Assembly (NCBI RefSeq): GCF_030269305.1
Contig: NZ_BSTC01000001.1
Span: forward strand, 1,005,467 to 1,069,466
Length of the DNA stretch: 64,000 bases
Direction of reading: 5' to 3'
DNA from: Kineosporia sp. NBRC 101731
GTDB taxonomy: Bacteria; Actinomycetota; Actinomycetes; Actinomycetales; Kineosporiaceae
This document shows, in pieces, positions 39,841-48,004 of this stretch. Under the pieces are notes generated by a model. It had not been told where the DNA came from. It saw only the letters and a list, made by a program, of their open reading frames with translations, and did not search any database. Each line of letters begins with the position of its first letter. The first letter of the stretch is position 1. The position numbers were made by a program, and so were the translations under genes.

Positions 39841-39877
39841 CCCGGGCCGGAAGTCCCCCCGGGGGTTCCGGCCCGGG
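39841..39877. promoter_or_regulatory. Large palindrome between divergent disA and radA promoters
   Basis: 12-bp perfect arms (CCCGGGCCGGAA 39841-39852; TTCCGGCCCGGG 39866-39877) around a C-run/G-run core. It lies just upstream of the expected radA -35 region, so it is more likely a protein-binding site than a terminator. Confidence 0.55.
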
Positions 39878-39905
39878 GTCGCCCGAGACTGTCGGTGGTG
39901 ACGCG

Positions 39906-39911
39906 TAGGTT
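39906..39911 (+). promoter_or_regulatory. -10 element for leaderless radA start
   Basis: TAGGTT ends 7 nt before the GTG at 39919, the same geometry as panC. Confidence 0.55.
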
Positions 39912-39918
39912 CTGCGGG

Positions 39919-41373
39919 GTGAGCACATCTGACGCACGGCGGGGTTCGGCAGCGCGTACCAAGAAGTCCGGGCGGGACAACCCGGGATACCGGTGCGCCG
40001 AGTGCGGGTGGACGGCGGCGAAGTGGGTCGGCCGGTGCGGTGAGTGCCAGGCCTGGGGCACCGTCATGGAGGCCACGCCCGCGGCGGCGGCCCCGGTGAC
40101 CAAGGCCCGCACGGTGTCCGAGAAGGCCAGGCCGATCGGCGAGATCACCACCGAGAACGCGAAGACCTGGTCCACCGGCGTCGAAGAGCTCGACCGGGTC
40201 CTGGGCGGGGGCATCGTCAGCGGGGCCGTGGTGCTGCTGGCCGGTGAGCCCGGGGTCGGCAAGTCCACGCTGCTGCTCGACGTGGCCAGTCGCGCCGCCC
40301 AGAACACCCGCACGGTGCTCTACGTCACCGGGGAGGAGTCGGCGAGCCAGGTGCGGCTGCGGGCCGAGCGCATCGGCGCGCTACGCCCCCGCCTGCTGCT
40401 CGCCGCCGAGACCGACCTGAGCACCGTGCTCGGTCACGTCGAAGACGTGCAGCCCGACCTGCTGGTGGTCGACTCGGTGCAGACCATCGCCAGCGACGCG
40501 ATCGACAGCTCGGCCGGCAGCGTCTCCCAGGTGCGTGAGGTGGCCGCCTCGCTGATCCGGGTGGCCAAGGAGCGCGGCATGGCCGTCGTCCTGGTCGGTC
40601 ACGTCACGAAAGACGGCTCGATCGCCGGCCCCCGTGTGCTCGAGCACCTGGTCGACGTGGTCTGCCAGTTCGAGGGCGACCGCCACTCCCGCCTGCGCCT
40701 GGTGCGGGCCGTGAAGAACCGCTACGGCCCGACCGACGAGGTGGGCTGCTTCGACCTGTCCGAGGTGGGCATCGTCGGGCTCACCGATCCCAGCGGCTTG
40801 TTCCTGTCCCAGCATGCGCATCCGGTGCCGGGTACCTGTGTCTCGGTCACCCTGGAGGGTCGGCGTCCGCTGGTCAGCGAGGTGCAGGCGCTGGTGGCCC
40901 CGACCAACGCGAACAACCCGCGCCGGGCCACCTCCGGTCTCGACAACAGCCGGGTCTCGATGATCCTGGCGGTGCTGGAACGCCGGGCCGGGGCAAGGCT
41001 CTCGGGCAACGACGTCTACGTCTCCACCGTCGGCGGTGTGCGCCTGGCCGAGCCCGCGTGCGACCTGGCGGTGGCACTCGCGGTCGCCGGCGCCGCCATC
41101 GACCGGCCCCTGGCCGCCGGCACGATCGCGATCGGCGAGGTGGGCCTGGCCGGAGAGGTGCGCCCGGTGGCCGGGGTCGGCCGCCGCCTGGCCGAGGCCG
41201 CCCGCCTGGGCTTCACCTCGGCCTTCGTCCCGGCCGGCACCCGGGACGCGGCCCCCGCCCCCGAGGGCATGATGGTTCACGAGGTGCCCGACGTCCTGAC
41301 CGCTCTCAGCCGGGCCGCCTTCCCGATCGTCGGGAGCCGAGGAGAGCGGGGCGAACGGGGAGAACGGGGCTAG
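39919..41373 (+). CDS. radA: DNA repair protein RadA (Sms)
   Basis: A RecA-like branch-migration helicase, 484 residues. An N-terminal C4 zinc finger ([18 protein letters not shown]) precedes the ATPase core with Walker A GEPGVGKS, the [11 protein letters not shown] motif (KNRFG class) and a C-terminal Lon-protease-like domain without protease function ([16 protein letters not shown]-type region, [11 protein letters not shown]). The extreme C-terminus is a [10 protein letters not shown] repeat. The GTG at 39919 is chosen from the -10 spacing; the open frame extends far upstream into the disA region without support. Confidence 0.96.
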   Translation: MSTSDARRGSAARTKKSGRDNPGYRCAECGWTAAKWVGRCGECQAWGTVMEATPAAAAPVTKARTVSEKARPIGEITTENAKTWSTGVEELDRVLGGGIVSGAVVLLAGEPGVGKSTLLLDVASRAAQNTRTVLYVTGEESASQVRLRAERIGALRPRLLLAAETDLSTVLGHVEDVQPDLLVVDSVQTIASDAIDSSAGSVSQVREVAASLIRVAKERGMAVVLVGHVTKDGSIAGPRVLEHLVDVVCQFEGDRHSRLRLVRAVKNRYGPTDEVGCFDLSEVGIVGLTDPSGLFLSQHAHPVPGTCVSVTLEGRRPLVSEVQALVAPTNANNPRRATSGLDNSRVSMILAVLERRAGARLSGNDVYVSTVGGVRLAEPACDLAVALAVAGAAIDRPLAAGTIAIGEVGLAGEVRPVAGVGRRLAEAARLGFTSAFVPAGTRDAAPAPEGMMVHEVPDVLTALSRAAFPIVGSRGERGERGERG

Positions 41374-41503
41374 GGCGTGCCCTGCTCAACCCGGCCCTGA
41401 CGGAGCCGATCAGCTGCCGGTCAGCTGCTGGCTGAGCTGCCGGCCCCGGCTGTTCCACGAGCCGACCAGGCTGTTCCCACGAGCCGACCACGCCACCACG
41501 GGA
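41374..41503. other. Gap after radA with imperfect short repeats
   Basis: No gene is seen. CAGCTGC/GAGCTGC units recur at 41411-41440. A ~20-bp unit, CTGTTCC(C)ACGAGCCGACCA, is repeated nearly in tandem (41450-41468 and 41471-41490). Confidence 0.6.
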
Positions 41504-41558
41504 GCGAGATCGTGTTCATTCGTTGCGGATATGGCGCAAGGAATGCACGCAGTCTCGC
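41504..41558. repeat. Palindromic intergenic element, copy 1 (degenerate)
   Basis: 24-nt arms (41504-41527 and 41535-41558) match at 19 of 24 positions around a 7-nt loop. The right arm contains CGCAAGGAATGCAC, shared with copy 2 at 49341-49385. Confidence 0.7.
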
Positions 41559-41592
41559 GGATCGGCCTTGCGGATCGGCCTGGTCGTGGAGC

Positions 41593-42321
41593 TCAGCGTC
41601 GGCGCCAGAGGCCTTCCGGGGCCTGGTACGAGAACAGGTTGACGGCGTAGTCGACCGAGGCGCCGGGGTGGGAGGCCAGGATGCGGTCGGCGTGCTCGGC
41701 GCTGAACTCGATGCGGACCACGGCCTCGAAGTCGGCGCGGGTGGGCATCTCCCAGCGGATGTCGAGAGCATGACGGGTCCAGCCCTGCCGGGCCCAGAAG
41801 GCCTCGACGGCGGCCGGGTCGTAGTCGGGCAGCCAGTTCTGGAACCAGCGCCCGAAAGTGGAACGGGTGGCGTCGTTGTCGATCACGAACGCGGTGCCGC
41901 CCCGGCGCAGCACCCGGCGGATCTCGGCCAGGCCGGGTTCGCAGCCCGGGCCGAAGAAGTAGGCCCAGCGGGCGTGCACCACGTCGATCGTCCCGCTGGG
42001 CACGGGCAGGGTCTGGGCGGTGCCCGCGCGCACGTCGATCCGGGCGCGCAGGGCATCGTCGTCGAGGGCGGCCACCCGGCGCCGGGCCAGTTGCACCAGG
42101 GGCGGGTGCGGCTCGACGCCGATCACCGCGCCGGCGGCAGCGGCGAAGCGGGGTAGGTGAAAGCCGCTGCCGCAGCCGATGTCCAGAACGGTGACGCCGT
42201 CCCAGGGCCGGATCGAGCGCATGGCCGTCTCGAGCACACCGTCCGGATCGACGCTGCGGTTCTCCACCTCGTAGACGCCCGGATGCCGCCAGATGTTCGG
42301 GCTGGGAATGACGCCGGACAC
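41593..42321 (-). CDS. Class I SAM-dependent methyltransferase
   Basis: A 242-residue methyltransferase: VTVLDIGCGSGFHLPRFAAA (motif I), VIGVEPHPPLVQLA, GTIDVVHARWAYFFGPGCEP, VLRRGGTAFVIDND. The C-terminal ~60 residues (WFQNWLPDYDPAAVEAFWAR, WEMPTRADFEAVVRIEF) are a recognition module without a known substrate. The GTG at 42321 begins one base after the upstream gene's stop. No ribosome binding site is seen, so translation probably couples to that gene. Confidence 0.8.
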   Translation of the reverse strand: MSGVIPSPNIWRHPGVYEVENRSVDPDGVLETAMRSIRPWDGVTVLDIGCGSGFHLPRFAAAAGAVIGVEPHPPLVQLARRRVAALDDDALRARIDVRAGTAQTLPVPSGTIDVVHARWAYFFGPGCEPGLAEIRRVLRRGGTAFVIDNDATRSTFGRWFQNWLPDYDPAAVEAFWARQGWTRHALDIRWEMPTRADFEAVVRIEFSAEHADRILASHPGASVDYAVNLFSYQAPEGLWRRR

Positions 42322-42322
42322 G

Positions 42323-43264
42323 TCAGCGAGCGCGTGTGGTGGCCGGGTGCACGGTGAGCGGGATGAGCTTGCGGGCCCCGGTGACCTGGTCACAGTGCTG
42401 GGCCAGCACGTCGTAGGCGGCCTGGCCCATCAGCTCGACCAGCTCGGGGCGCAGGCTCCGGTAGACCGGCTCCCGGCCGACGTGGGCCTGCGGGTTGCCG
42501 GTGCAGTACCAGTCCAGGTCGTGCCCGCCGGCCCCCCAGCCGCGCCGGTCGTACTCACTGATGGTCACCTCGAGATAGCTGGTGCCGTCCGGTCGCTCGA
42601 TCGTGCGGTACGAGCGGCGGATCGGAAGCTGCCAGCAGACGTCCGGTTTCAGCTCCAGCGGCTCTCGCTCCTGCGCCCAGGCGAGCTTGTGCAGGGAGCA
42701 GCCGTCACCGGCGGCGAAGCCCGGCCGGTTCAGGAAGATGCAGGCGCCGTCGACGACCCGGGTCTTGCGCTGGCCGTCGGGGTCGACCTCGATCCAGCCG
42801 TCGCGCTCGCCCTCGTCGGCGTACTGCCAGATGGTGGGGTCGAGCATCTTCACCGACTCGGTGACCCGCTGCTCGTCCTCCTCGTCGGCGAAGTGCGCGC
42901 CGAGGGTGCAGCATCCGTCATCGGGTCGGTCGGCGTAGATGCCGCCGCAGCCGCTGCCGTAGATACAGGTCCAGTTGGACGTCAGCCAGGTCAGGTCGCA
43001 CCGGAAGACCTGGGCGGGCTGGTCGTCGTCCTCGACCTCCTCGTCGTCGTCCTCGAGGTCCTCGGAATCGTCGGAGTCCTCGGAATCGTCAGAGTCGTCC
43101 GAGAGGTCGGAGTCGGCCGTGAAGCCGACCACGACGTCCTCACGTTCGTCGTCCTCGTCGATGGTCGACGGGTCTTCGATCACGTCGGCGGGCTCGGGGT
43201 CGGGGAACTCGAGCCAGAGCCGGGCCGGGTCGAGTCCGATCTCCGGCGCGGGGGGATGGGGCAT
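42323..43264 (-). CDS. YkgJ/DUF3109-like cysteine-cluster protein with Asp/Ser tract
   Basis: A 313-residue protein, in position and type like mycobacterial Rv0495c. After a Pro-rich start comes a striking acidic stretch ([20 protein letters not shown], about residues 52-82). The Cys-rich domain follows: [41 protein letters not shown] and [11 protein letters not shown]. The order C-CC-C-C-KPxxC resembles metal-chelating YkgJ/DUF3109 domains. Zn or Fe-S binding is inferred. The ATG at 43264 has TACATT 7 nt upstream. It is divergent from ppx and coupled to the methyltransferase downstream. Confidence 0.78.
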   Translation of the reverse strand: MPHPPAPEIGLDPARLWLEFPDPEPADVIEDPSTIDEDDEREDVVVGFTADSDLSDDSDDSEDSDDSEDLEDDDEEVEDDDQPAQVFRCDLTWLTSNWTCIYGSGCGGIYADRPDDGCCTLGAHFADEEDEQRVTESVKMLDPTIWQYADEGERDGWIEVDPDGQRKTRVVDGACIFLNRPGFAAGDGCSLHKLAWAQEREPLELKPDVCWQLPIRRSYRTIERPDGTSYLEVTISEYDRRGWGAGGHDLDWYCTGNPQAHVGREPVYRSLRPELVELMGQAAYDVLAQHCDQVTGARKLIPLTVHPATTRAR

Positions 43265-43271
43265 GGCCGAC

Positions 43272-43277
43272 AATGTA
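43272..43277 (-). promoter_or_regulatory. -10 element for leaderless start at 43264 (minus)
   Basis: On the minus strand TACATT ends 7 nt before the ATG at 43264. Confidence 0.5.
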
Positions 43278-43344
43278 AGCCCTGCGATGTGCGTCTTCCA
43301 CGCAAGGGCACTGAATCCTTCCCGGTGGCGGCGCCGGGGTGGGG

Positions 43345-43350
43345 TACTTT
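43345..43350 (+). promoter_or_regulatory. -10 element for leaderless ppx start
   Basis: TACTTT ends 6 nt before the ATG at 43357. Confidence 0.5.
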
Positions 43351-43356
43351 CGCGGA

Positions 43357-44295
43357 ATGCGGCTGGGAGTTCTCGACGTGGGTTCCAACACGGTGCATTT
43401 GCTGGTGGTCGACGCCCATCCGGGAGCCCGGCCGCTGCCGGCGTCGTCGCACAAGGCCGAGCTGCGACTGGCCGAGCAGCTGGACGAGGACGGGCGCATC
43501 TCCCCGGCCGCGGAGAAGTCGCTGCTGGCCTTCGTCGAATCGAGCCTGACGGTGGGTGAAGACCTGGGGGTCGAGGAGGTCATCGGCTTCGCCACCTCGG
43601 CCATCCGCGACGCTCCCAACGGTGAGGCCCTGCTGACCCGGGTGCGCCAGGAGACCGGCGTCGACCTGCGGGTGCTGGCCGGCGGAGACGAGGCCCGCCT
43701 GACCTTCCTGGCCGTGCGCCGCTGGTTCGGCTGGTCGGCGGGCCGCCTGCTGGTGCTGGACATCGGCGGGGGATCGCTCGAGATCGCCTCGGGCCTGGAC
43801 GAACTGCCCGACGTGGCGATCTCGCTGCCGCTGGGGGCCGGGCGCCTGACCCGCGACCGGCTGGCCGGTGACCCGCCGGGCGCCGACCAGGTGCGGGCGG
43901 CCCGGAAGTACGCGCGGGCCGCGATCGGCCGGGTGGTGCGTGACGTGGTGCGCGGCGGGGCGCCCGATCAGACGGTGGGCAGCAGCAAGACCTTCCGGAC
44001 GCTGGCGCGCATCTGCGGGCCGGCCGACGCCCAGACCCCGGCGCGCACCCTGCGTCGTGCCGACCTCACGCAGTGGGTTCCCCGCCTGGCCGCGATGACC
44101 GAGATCCAGCGGGCCGAACTGCCGGGTGTCTCGGCCGGGAGAGCCCGCCAGATCCTGGCCGGGGCACTGGTCGCCGAGGCCGCGATGGAACTGCTCGGCG
44201 TGGAGAGTATGCAGATCAGCCCGTGGGCCCTGCGCGAGGGTGTGATCCTGCGCCGGCTCGACGACGTGATGAGCGCGGCCGGTCCCGGCATCTAG
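43357..44295 (+). CDS. ppx: Ppx/GppA-family exopolyphosphatase
   Basis: A 312-residue member of the actin-like Ppx/GppA family, close in type to M. tuberculosis Rv0496. Phosphate loop 1 is [14 protein letters not shown], loop 2 is [11 protein letters not shown], with [13 protein letters not shown] and [14 protein letters not shown] also present. It lacks the C-terminal HD domain, as short actinobacterial forms do. It hydrolyses polyphosphate or pppGpp in relatives. The ATG at 43357 is chosen from the -10 spacing. A 15-bp inverted repeat starts at its stop codon. Confidence 0.9.
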   Translation: MRLGVLDVGSNTVHLLVVDAHPGARPLPASSHKAELRLAEQLDEDGRISPAAEKSLLAFVESSLTVGEDLGVEEVIGFATSAIRDAPNGEALLTRVRQETGVDLRVLAGGDEARLTFLAVRRWFGWSAGRLLVLDIGGGSLEIASGLDELPDVAISLPLGAGRLTRDRLAGDPPGADQVRAARKYARAAIGRVVRDVVRGGAPDQTVGSSKTFRTLARICGPADAQTPARTLRRADLTQWVPRLAAMTEIQRAELPGVSAGRARQILAGALVAEAAMELLGVESMQISPWALREGVILRRLDDVMSAAGPGI

Positions 44296-44347
44296 GGCCT
44301 GTCCTGCGGAGCATCGCCCGCTACGGCGTGATCGCAGGACAGGCCCT
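44294..44347 (+). terminator. Inverted repeat after ppx
   Basis: 15-bp perfect arms (AGGGCCTGTCCTGCG 44294-44308; complement 44333-44347) with a 24-nt loop. The first arm includes the end of the ppx stop codon. Confidence 0.7.
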
Positions 44348-44432
44348 TGATCCAGTACGCCGCGCGAGTGAGGCGTACCGGGCCTGACGCAGCCTGGGGA
44401 GGGTGTGAACCAGCGCCCACAGCGGGAGTGAC

Positions 44433-44438
44433 TACGCT
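44433..44438 (+). promoter_or_regulatory. -10 element for leaderless start at 44446
   Basis: TACGCT ends 7 nt before the ATG at 44446. Confidence 0.5.
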
Positions 44439-44445
44439 GAACGGC

Positions 44446-45303
44446 ATGGCCCGATCGAGCAGTGGCCAGCCGGACGACCGGAACACCAGGTCGTCCAGGC
44501 TGCCGACAGCGAAGGTGGCGCTGTCGACCAGCTCCGTTTACCCGGAGTCCTGCGCCGACGCGTTCGAGATCGCAGCACGTCTGGGGTACGACGGCGTCGA
44601 GGTGATGGTGTGGACCGATCCGGTCAGCCAGGACACCGGGGCCCTCAAGAGACTCTCGCAGCACTACGGCGTGCCGGTTCTCTCGGTGCACGCCCCGACA
44701 CTGCTGGTGACCCAGCGGGTCTGGGGCAAGGAGCCGTGGGCGAAGCTGGAGCGCTCGCTGCAGATGGCGGAAGACCTGGGGTCCGGGGCCGTGGTGGCGC
44801 ACCCGCCGTTCCGCTGGCAGAAGGAGTACGGCGCGGCCTTCGTGGACGGCGTCGCCCAGCTGAACGAGCACTTCTCGGTGCCGCTCGCGGTGGAGAACAT
44901 GTACCCGTGGCGGGCCCGTAGCCGTGAGGTGATGGCCTACTCGCCGGGCTGGAACCCGCTGGAGCAGCCGTACCAGCACGTCACGCTGGACTTCTCGCAC
45001 GCCGCGACCGCCGGGGGAGACTCCTTGGCCATGGCCCGCGCGCTGGGCGACCGGCTCACGCACATCCATCTGGCCGACGGGGCCGGCTCGGCCAAGGACG
45101 AGCACCTGCTGCCCGGCCGCGGCACCCAGCCCTGCGGCGAGGTGCTCGACCTGCTCTCCGAATGGAACTGGGCGGGCGTGGTCGCGGTCGAGGTGAACAC
45201 GCGCAAGTGCCGTACCCGGGCCGAGCGCGAGGCCGAGCTGACCGAGTGCCTGACCTTCGCCCGCGAGCATCTGGCCTCGGCGAACCTCACGCCCACCCGG
45301 TAG
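44446..45303 (+). CDS. Sugar phosphate isomerase/epimerase-like TIM barrel
   Basis: A 285-residue AP-endonuclease-2/xylose-isomerase-like barrel: [91 protein letters not shown]. Metal-binding Glu/His/Asp positions appear conserved. The substrate is unknown. It lies downstream of ppx as in mycobacteria. The N-terminus has about 20 Ser/Arg-rich residues before the barrel. Confidence 0.85.
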   Translation: MARSSSGQPDDRNTRSSRLPTAKVALSTSSVYPESCADAFEIAARLGYDGVEVMVWTDPVSQDTGALKRLSQHYGVPVLSVHAPTLLVTQRVWGKEPWAKLERSLQMAEDLGSGAVVAHPPFRWQKEYGAAFVDGVAQLNEHFSVPLAVENMYPWRARSREVMAYSPGWNPLEQPYQHVTLDFSHAATAGGDSLAMARALGDRLTHIHLADGAGSAKDEHLLPGRGTQPCGEVLDLLSEWNWAGVVAVEVNTRKCRTRAEREAELTECLTFAREHLASANLTPTR

Positions 45304-45308
45304 GGGAA

Positions 45309-45347
45309 ACCGTGGGCCCCGGAGGAGGGGTTTCCGGAGCCCACGGT
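45309..45347. terminator. Bidirectional terminator between isomerase gene and pruA
   Basis: 15-nt arms (45309-45323 and 45333-45347) pair at 14 positions, between convergent genes. Confidence 0.75.
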
Positions 45348-45355
45348 CGTTCTCG

Positions 45356-46984
45356 TCACCCCATGTGCGGGTAGCGCCAGTCCACGGCGGGCTCGAACGT
45401 CTCCTTGATCGACCGGGTCGAGGTCCACCGCTGAAGGTTCTGCGGGGCCCCGGCCTTGTCGTTGGTACCGGACGCCCGGGCGCCACCGAACGGCTGCTGC
45501 CCGACCACGGCGCCGGTCGGCTTGTCGTTGATGTAGAAGTTGCCCGCGGCGAACCGCAGCGTCTCCATCACCGAGGCCACGGCCTGCCGGTCCTGCGCGA
45601 TGATCGCGCCGGTCAGCGCGTACTTGGAGTCGGTCGCGATGCTCTGCGCGATGCTCTCGAAGTCGGCGTCGTCGAACACGTGCACGGCCAGGATCGGGCC
45701 GAAGTACTCGGTGGTGAGGGCCTCGTCGGTGGGGTCGTCCACCACGAGCACGGTCGGGTCGACGAAATAGCCCACGCTGTCGTCGGCCTTGCCGCCGGCC
45801 AGGATCTCGACACCCGGCGCGTTGCGGGCCCGCTCCAGAGCCTGGGCGTGCTTCGCGAACGCCCGCTCGTCGATGACTGCCGAGGTGAAGTTGGCGAAGT
45901 CGGTGACCGGCCCGACGGGCAGAGAATTGGTGACGTCTGCCAGCCCGTCTTTCAGCCGGGTCCAGACACTACGCGGCACGTAGGCCCGCGAGGCGGCCGA
46001 GCACTTCTGCCCGGAGTACTCGAAAGCGCCTCGCACCATGGCGGTCCGCAGCACGTCGACGTCGGCGCTGGGGTGGGCCAGGATGAAGTCCTTGCCACCG
46101 GTCTCGCCGACGATGCGCGGGTAGGAGCGGTACTGCGTGATCCGCGAGCCGACCTCCTGCCACAGGTGCTGGAAGGTCGCGGTGGAGCCGGTGAAGTGGA
46201 TACCCGCCAGGTCCGGGTCTTCCAGCACCACGGACGACACCTCGGGGCCGGCGCCGTGCACCAGGTTGATCACCCCGGCGGGCAGGCCCGCGGCGGTCAA
46301 CAGGCGCATCGTGTACTCGGCCGAGAGGGCCTGCGTGGGGCTGGGCTTCCAGACCACCGTGTTGCCCATCAGGGCCGGGGCGGTGGCCAGGTTGGCTGCG
46401 ATCGAGGTGAAGTTGAACGGCGTGATCGCATAGACGAAGCCCTCGAGCGGCCGGTGGTCGAGGCGGTTCCAGATGCCGGGGGAGTTCGCGGCGGGCTGCT
46501 CGGCGTAGATCTGCCGGGCGAAATGCGCGTTGAAGCGCCAGAAGTCGGCCAGCTCGCAGACCGCGTCGATCTCGGCCTGGTAGATGGTCTTGGCCTGGCT
46601 GAGCATGGTGGCGGCGTTGGTGACCGCGCGCCAGCTGCCGGTGAGCAGATCGGCGGCCTTGAGCAGCACCGCGGCCCGGTCGTCGATGGACAGCGCGGCC
46701 CAGGCCGGCGCGGCCTTCTTCGCGGCGGCGATCGCGGCCGCCGTGTCGTCCGCCGTGGCGGCCTTGAAAGTTCCCAGCACGTGCGACTTGTCGAACGGCG
46801 CGACGACGTCGAAGGAGTCCCCGCCACCGGCGACGGGCTGGCCGTCGATCCAGTTGGTGATCTCCAGGCGGGTGCCCCAGATCTCCTTGAGGGCGGGTTC
46901 CAGGGCGGCGCGCTCGGCGCTGCCGTCCGTGTAGGAGCGCGGCGGCTCGTTGACCGGAGCTGGGACCTTCGTGATCGCGTCCAT
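45356..46984 (-). CDS. pruA: L-glutamate gamma-semialdehyde dehydrogenase (P5C dehydrogenase)
   Basis: Second step of proline catabolism, 542 residues, NAD-dependent. The ALDH fold shows TPFNFTSIAANL, FTGSTATFQHLW, GETGGKDFILAH (catalytic Glu region), SGQKCSAASRAYVP (catalytic Cys) and EYFGPILAVHVF. AAAGG lies 8 nt before the ATG. It follows the proline dehydrogenase gene after a 26-nt gap, so the two are cotranscribed. Together they replace the fused PutA of proteobacteria. Confidence 0.95.
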   Translation of the reverse strand: MDAITKVPAPVNEPPRSYTDGSAERAALEPALKEIWGTRLEITNWIDGQPVAGGGDSFDVVAPFDKSHVLGTFKAATADDTAAAIAAAKKAAPAWAALSIDDRAAVLLKAADLLTGSWRAVTNAATMLSQAKTIYQAEIDAVCELADFWRFNAHFARQIYAEQPAANSPGIWNRLDHRPLEGFVYAITPFNFTSIAANLATAPALMGNTVVWKPSPTQALSAEYTMRLLTAAGLPAGVINLVHGAGPEVSSVVLEDPDLAGIHFTGSTATFQHLWQEVGSRITQYRSYPRIVGETGGKDFILAHPSADVDVLRTAMVRGAFEYSGQKCSAASRAYVPRSVWTRLKDGLADVTNSLPVGPVTDFANFTSAVIDERAFAKHAQALERARNAPGVEILAGGKADDSVGYFVDPTVLVVDDPTDEALTTEYFGPILAVHVFDDADFESIAQSIATDSKYALTGAIIAQDRQAVASVMETLRFAAGNFYINDKPTGAVVGQQPFGGARASGTNDKAGAPQNLQRWTSTRSIKETFEPAVDWRYPHMG

Positions 46985-47010
46985 TATTATGCCTTTCGTT
47001 CTAAGGGTTT

Positions 47011-47919
47011 TCAGGAGTTGAGGTGACGAAGAAGGAAGAGCATGTTCGCCGGGCGCTCGGCCAGACGGCGGATGTAGTAGCCGTACCAGTCGGTGCCGAA
47101 GGGCAGGTACACGCGCACGTCGATGCCGGCCGCCGCGAGCAGGCGCTGCTCGTCGGTGCGGATGCCGTAGAGCATCTGCAGTTCCCAGTCGCCCCGGTCG
47201 CGGCCCAGGACGCAGGCCTGCGTCACCAGGGACATGTCGTGCGTGGCGATCATCGGGTGCCCGGCGCCGGCGAACAGGATCTCCAGGCAGCGGCGGTAGG
47301 CGGCATCGACATCGGCCTTCGCCGGGTGGGCCACCGAGGCCGGTTCCGCGTAGGCGCCTTTCACCAGGCGTACGCGTGACCCGGTGGTGGCCAGGTCACG
47401 ACAGTCGCCCTCGGTGCGGTAGAGCGCGGCCTGCAGCACGGCGCCCACCCAGGGGTACTGGGCGCGCAGTTCGGCGAGGATGCCCAGCGTGGAGTCGACC
47501 GTGGTGTGGTCTTCCATGTCGAGGGTCATCGTGGTGCCCGCGGCCTGGGCCGCCTCGGCCACGGTGAACGCGTTCTCCAGGGCGATCTTGTCGCCGTCGG
47601 CGCCCAGGGCCTGACCGAAGGCGGAGAGCTTCACCGACACCTCGGCCCGGTCGGCCAGCCCGGCCTCGGACAGCGCGGCCAGCAGCGAACGGTAGGAGGC
47701 CGCCGTCTGCGCGGCCTGGGCCTTGTCGGTGATGTCCTCACCGAGCACGTCGAGCGTCACGGCCAGTCCCTGCTCACGCAGCGACTTCGTGACCTGCAGG
47801 GCGGACGTGGAGTCCGGCCCGGCGATGAACCGGCGAACCATCTTGCGGCTGATGGGCAGCGCGCTCACGGAGGCCCGGACCGGCCGGGTCTGTGCGGCCG
47901 CCAGCAGGAGTTTCGGCAT
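47011..47919 (-). CDS. Proline dehydrogenase (monofunctional)
   Basis: FAD enzyme oxidising proline to P5C, 302 residues. A beta/alpha barrel with GLAVTLDVLGEDI, EVSVKLSAFG, TLDMEDHTTVDSTL, VLQAALYRTEGDC, RVRLVKGAYAEP, MIATHDMSLV, WELQMLYGIR and YLPFGTDWYGYYIRRLAERP. The ATG at 47919 has TAGCCT 7 nt upstream. It is divergent from the PucR gene, the likely regulator of proline use. Confidence 0.95.
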   Translation of the reverse strand: MPKLLLAAAQTRPVRASVSALPISRKMVRRFIAGPDSTSALQVTKSLREQGLAVTLDVLGEDITDKAQAAQTAASYRSLLAALSEAGLADRAEVSVKLSAFGQALGADGDKIALENAFTVAEAAQAAGTTMTLDMEDHTTVDSTLGILAELRAQYPWVGAVLQAALYRTEGDCRDLATTGSRVRLVKGAYAEPASVAHPAKADVDAAYRRCLEILFAGAGHPMIATHDMSLVTQACVLGRDRGDWELQMLYGIRTDEQRLLAAAGIDVRVYLPFGTDWYGYYIRRLAERPANMLFLLRHLNS

Positions 47920-47926
47920 ACGAACC

Positions 47927-47932
47927 AGGCTA
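47927..47932 (-). promoter_or_regulatory. -10 element for leaderless proline dehydrogenase start
   Basis: On the minus strand TAGCCT ends 7 nt before the ATG at 47919. Confidence 0.5.
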
Positions 47933-47962
47933 GGAGCGAGGCGGGGGTGTCACCATGTGCAG

Positions 47963-48004
47963 ATGTCACGAGCCGTTCCGACGATTGTCGAAGCCCTCCG
48001 GTGA
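47963..48004 (+). CDS. 13-codon upstream ORF coupled to the PucR gene
   Basis: ATG to TGA encoding MSRAVPTIVEALR. Its stop overlaps the regulator's start (GTGA). CACCAT ends 6 nt before this ATG, while the regulator's own GTG has no ribosome binding site. It may be a coupling leader peptide. Confidence 0.4.
   Translation: MSRAVPTIVEALR

Noticed and set aside
43180-45486. 768-codon minus-strand frame opposite ppx and the isomerase gene
   Set aside because: Runs through two strongly supported plus-strand genes and has no recognisable domain.
47506-48000. Upstream extension of the PucR reading frame over the proline dehydrogenase gene
   Set aside because: It lies antisense to a well-supported gene and its composition is not protein-like; homologue N-termini fit the GTG at 48001.
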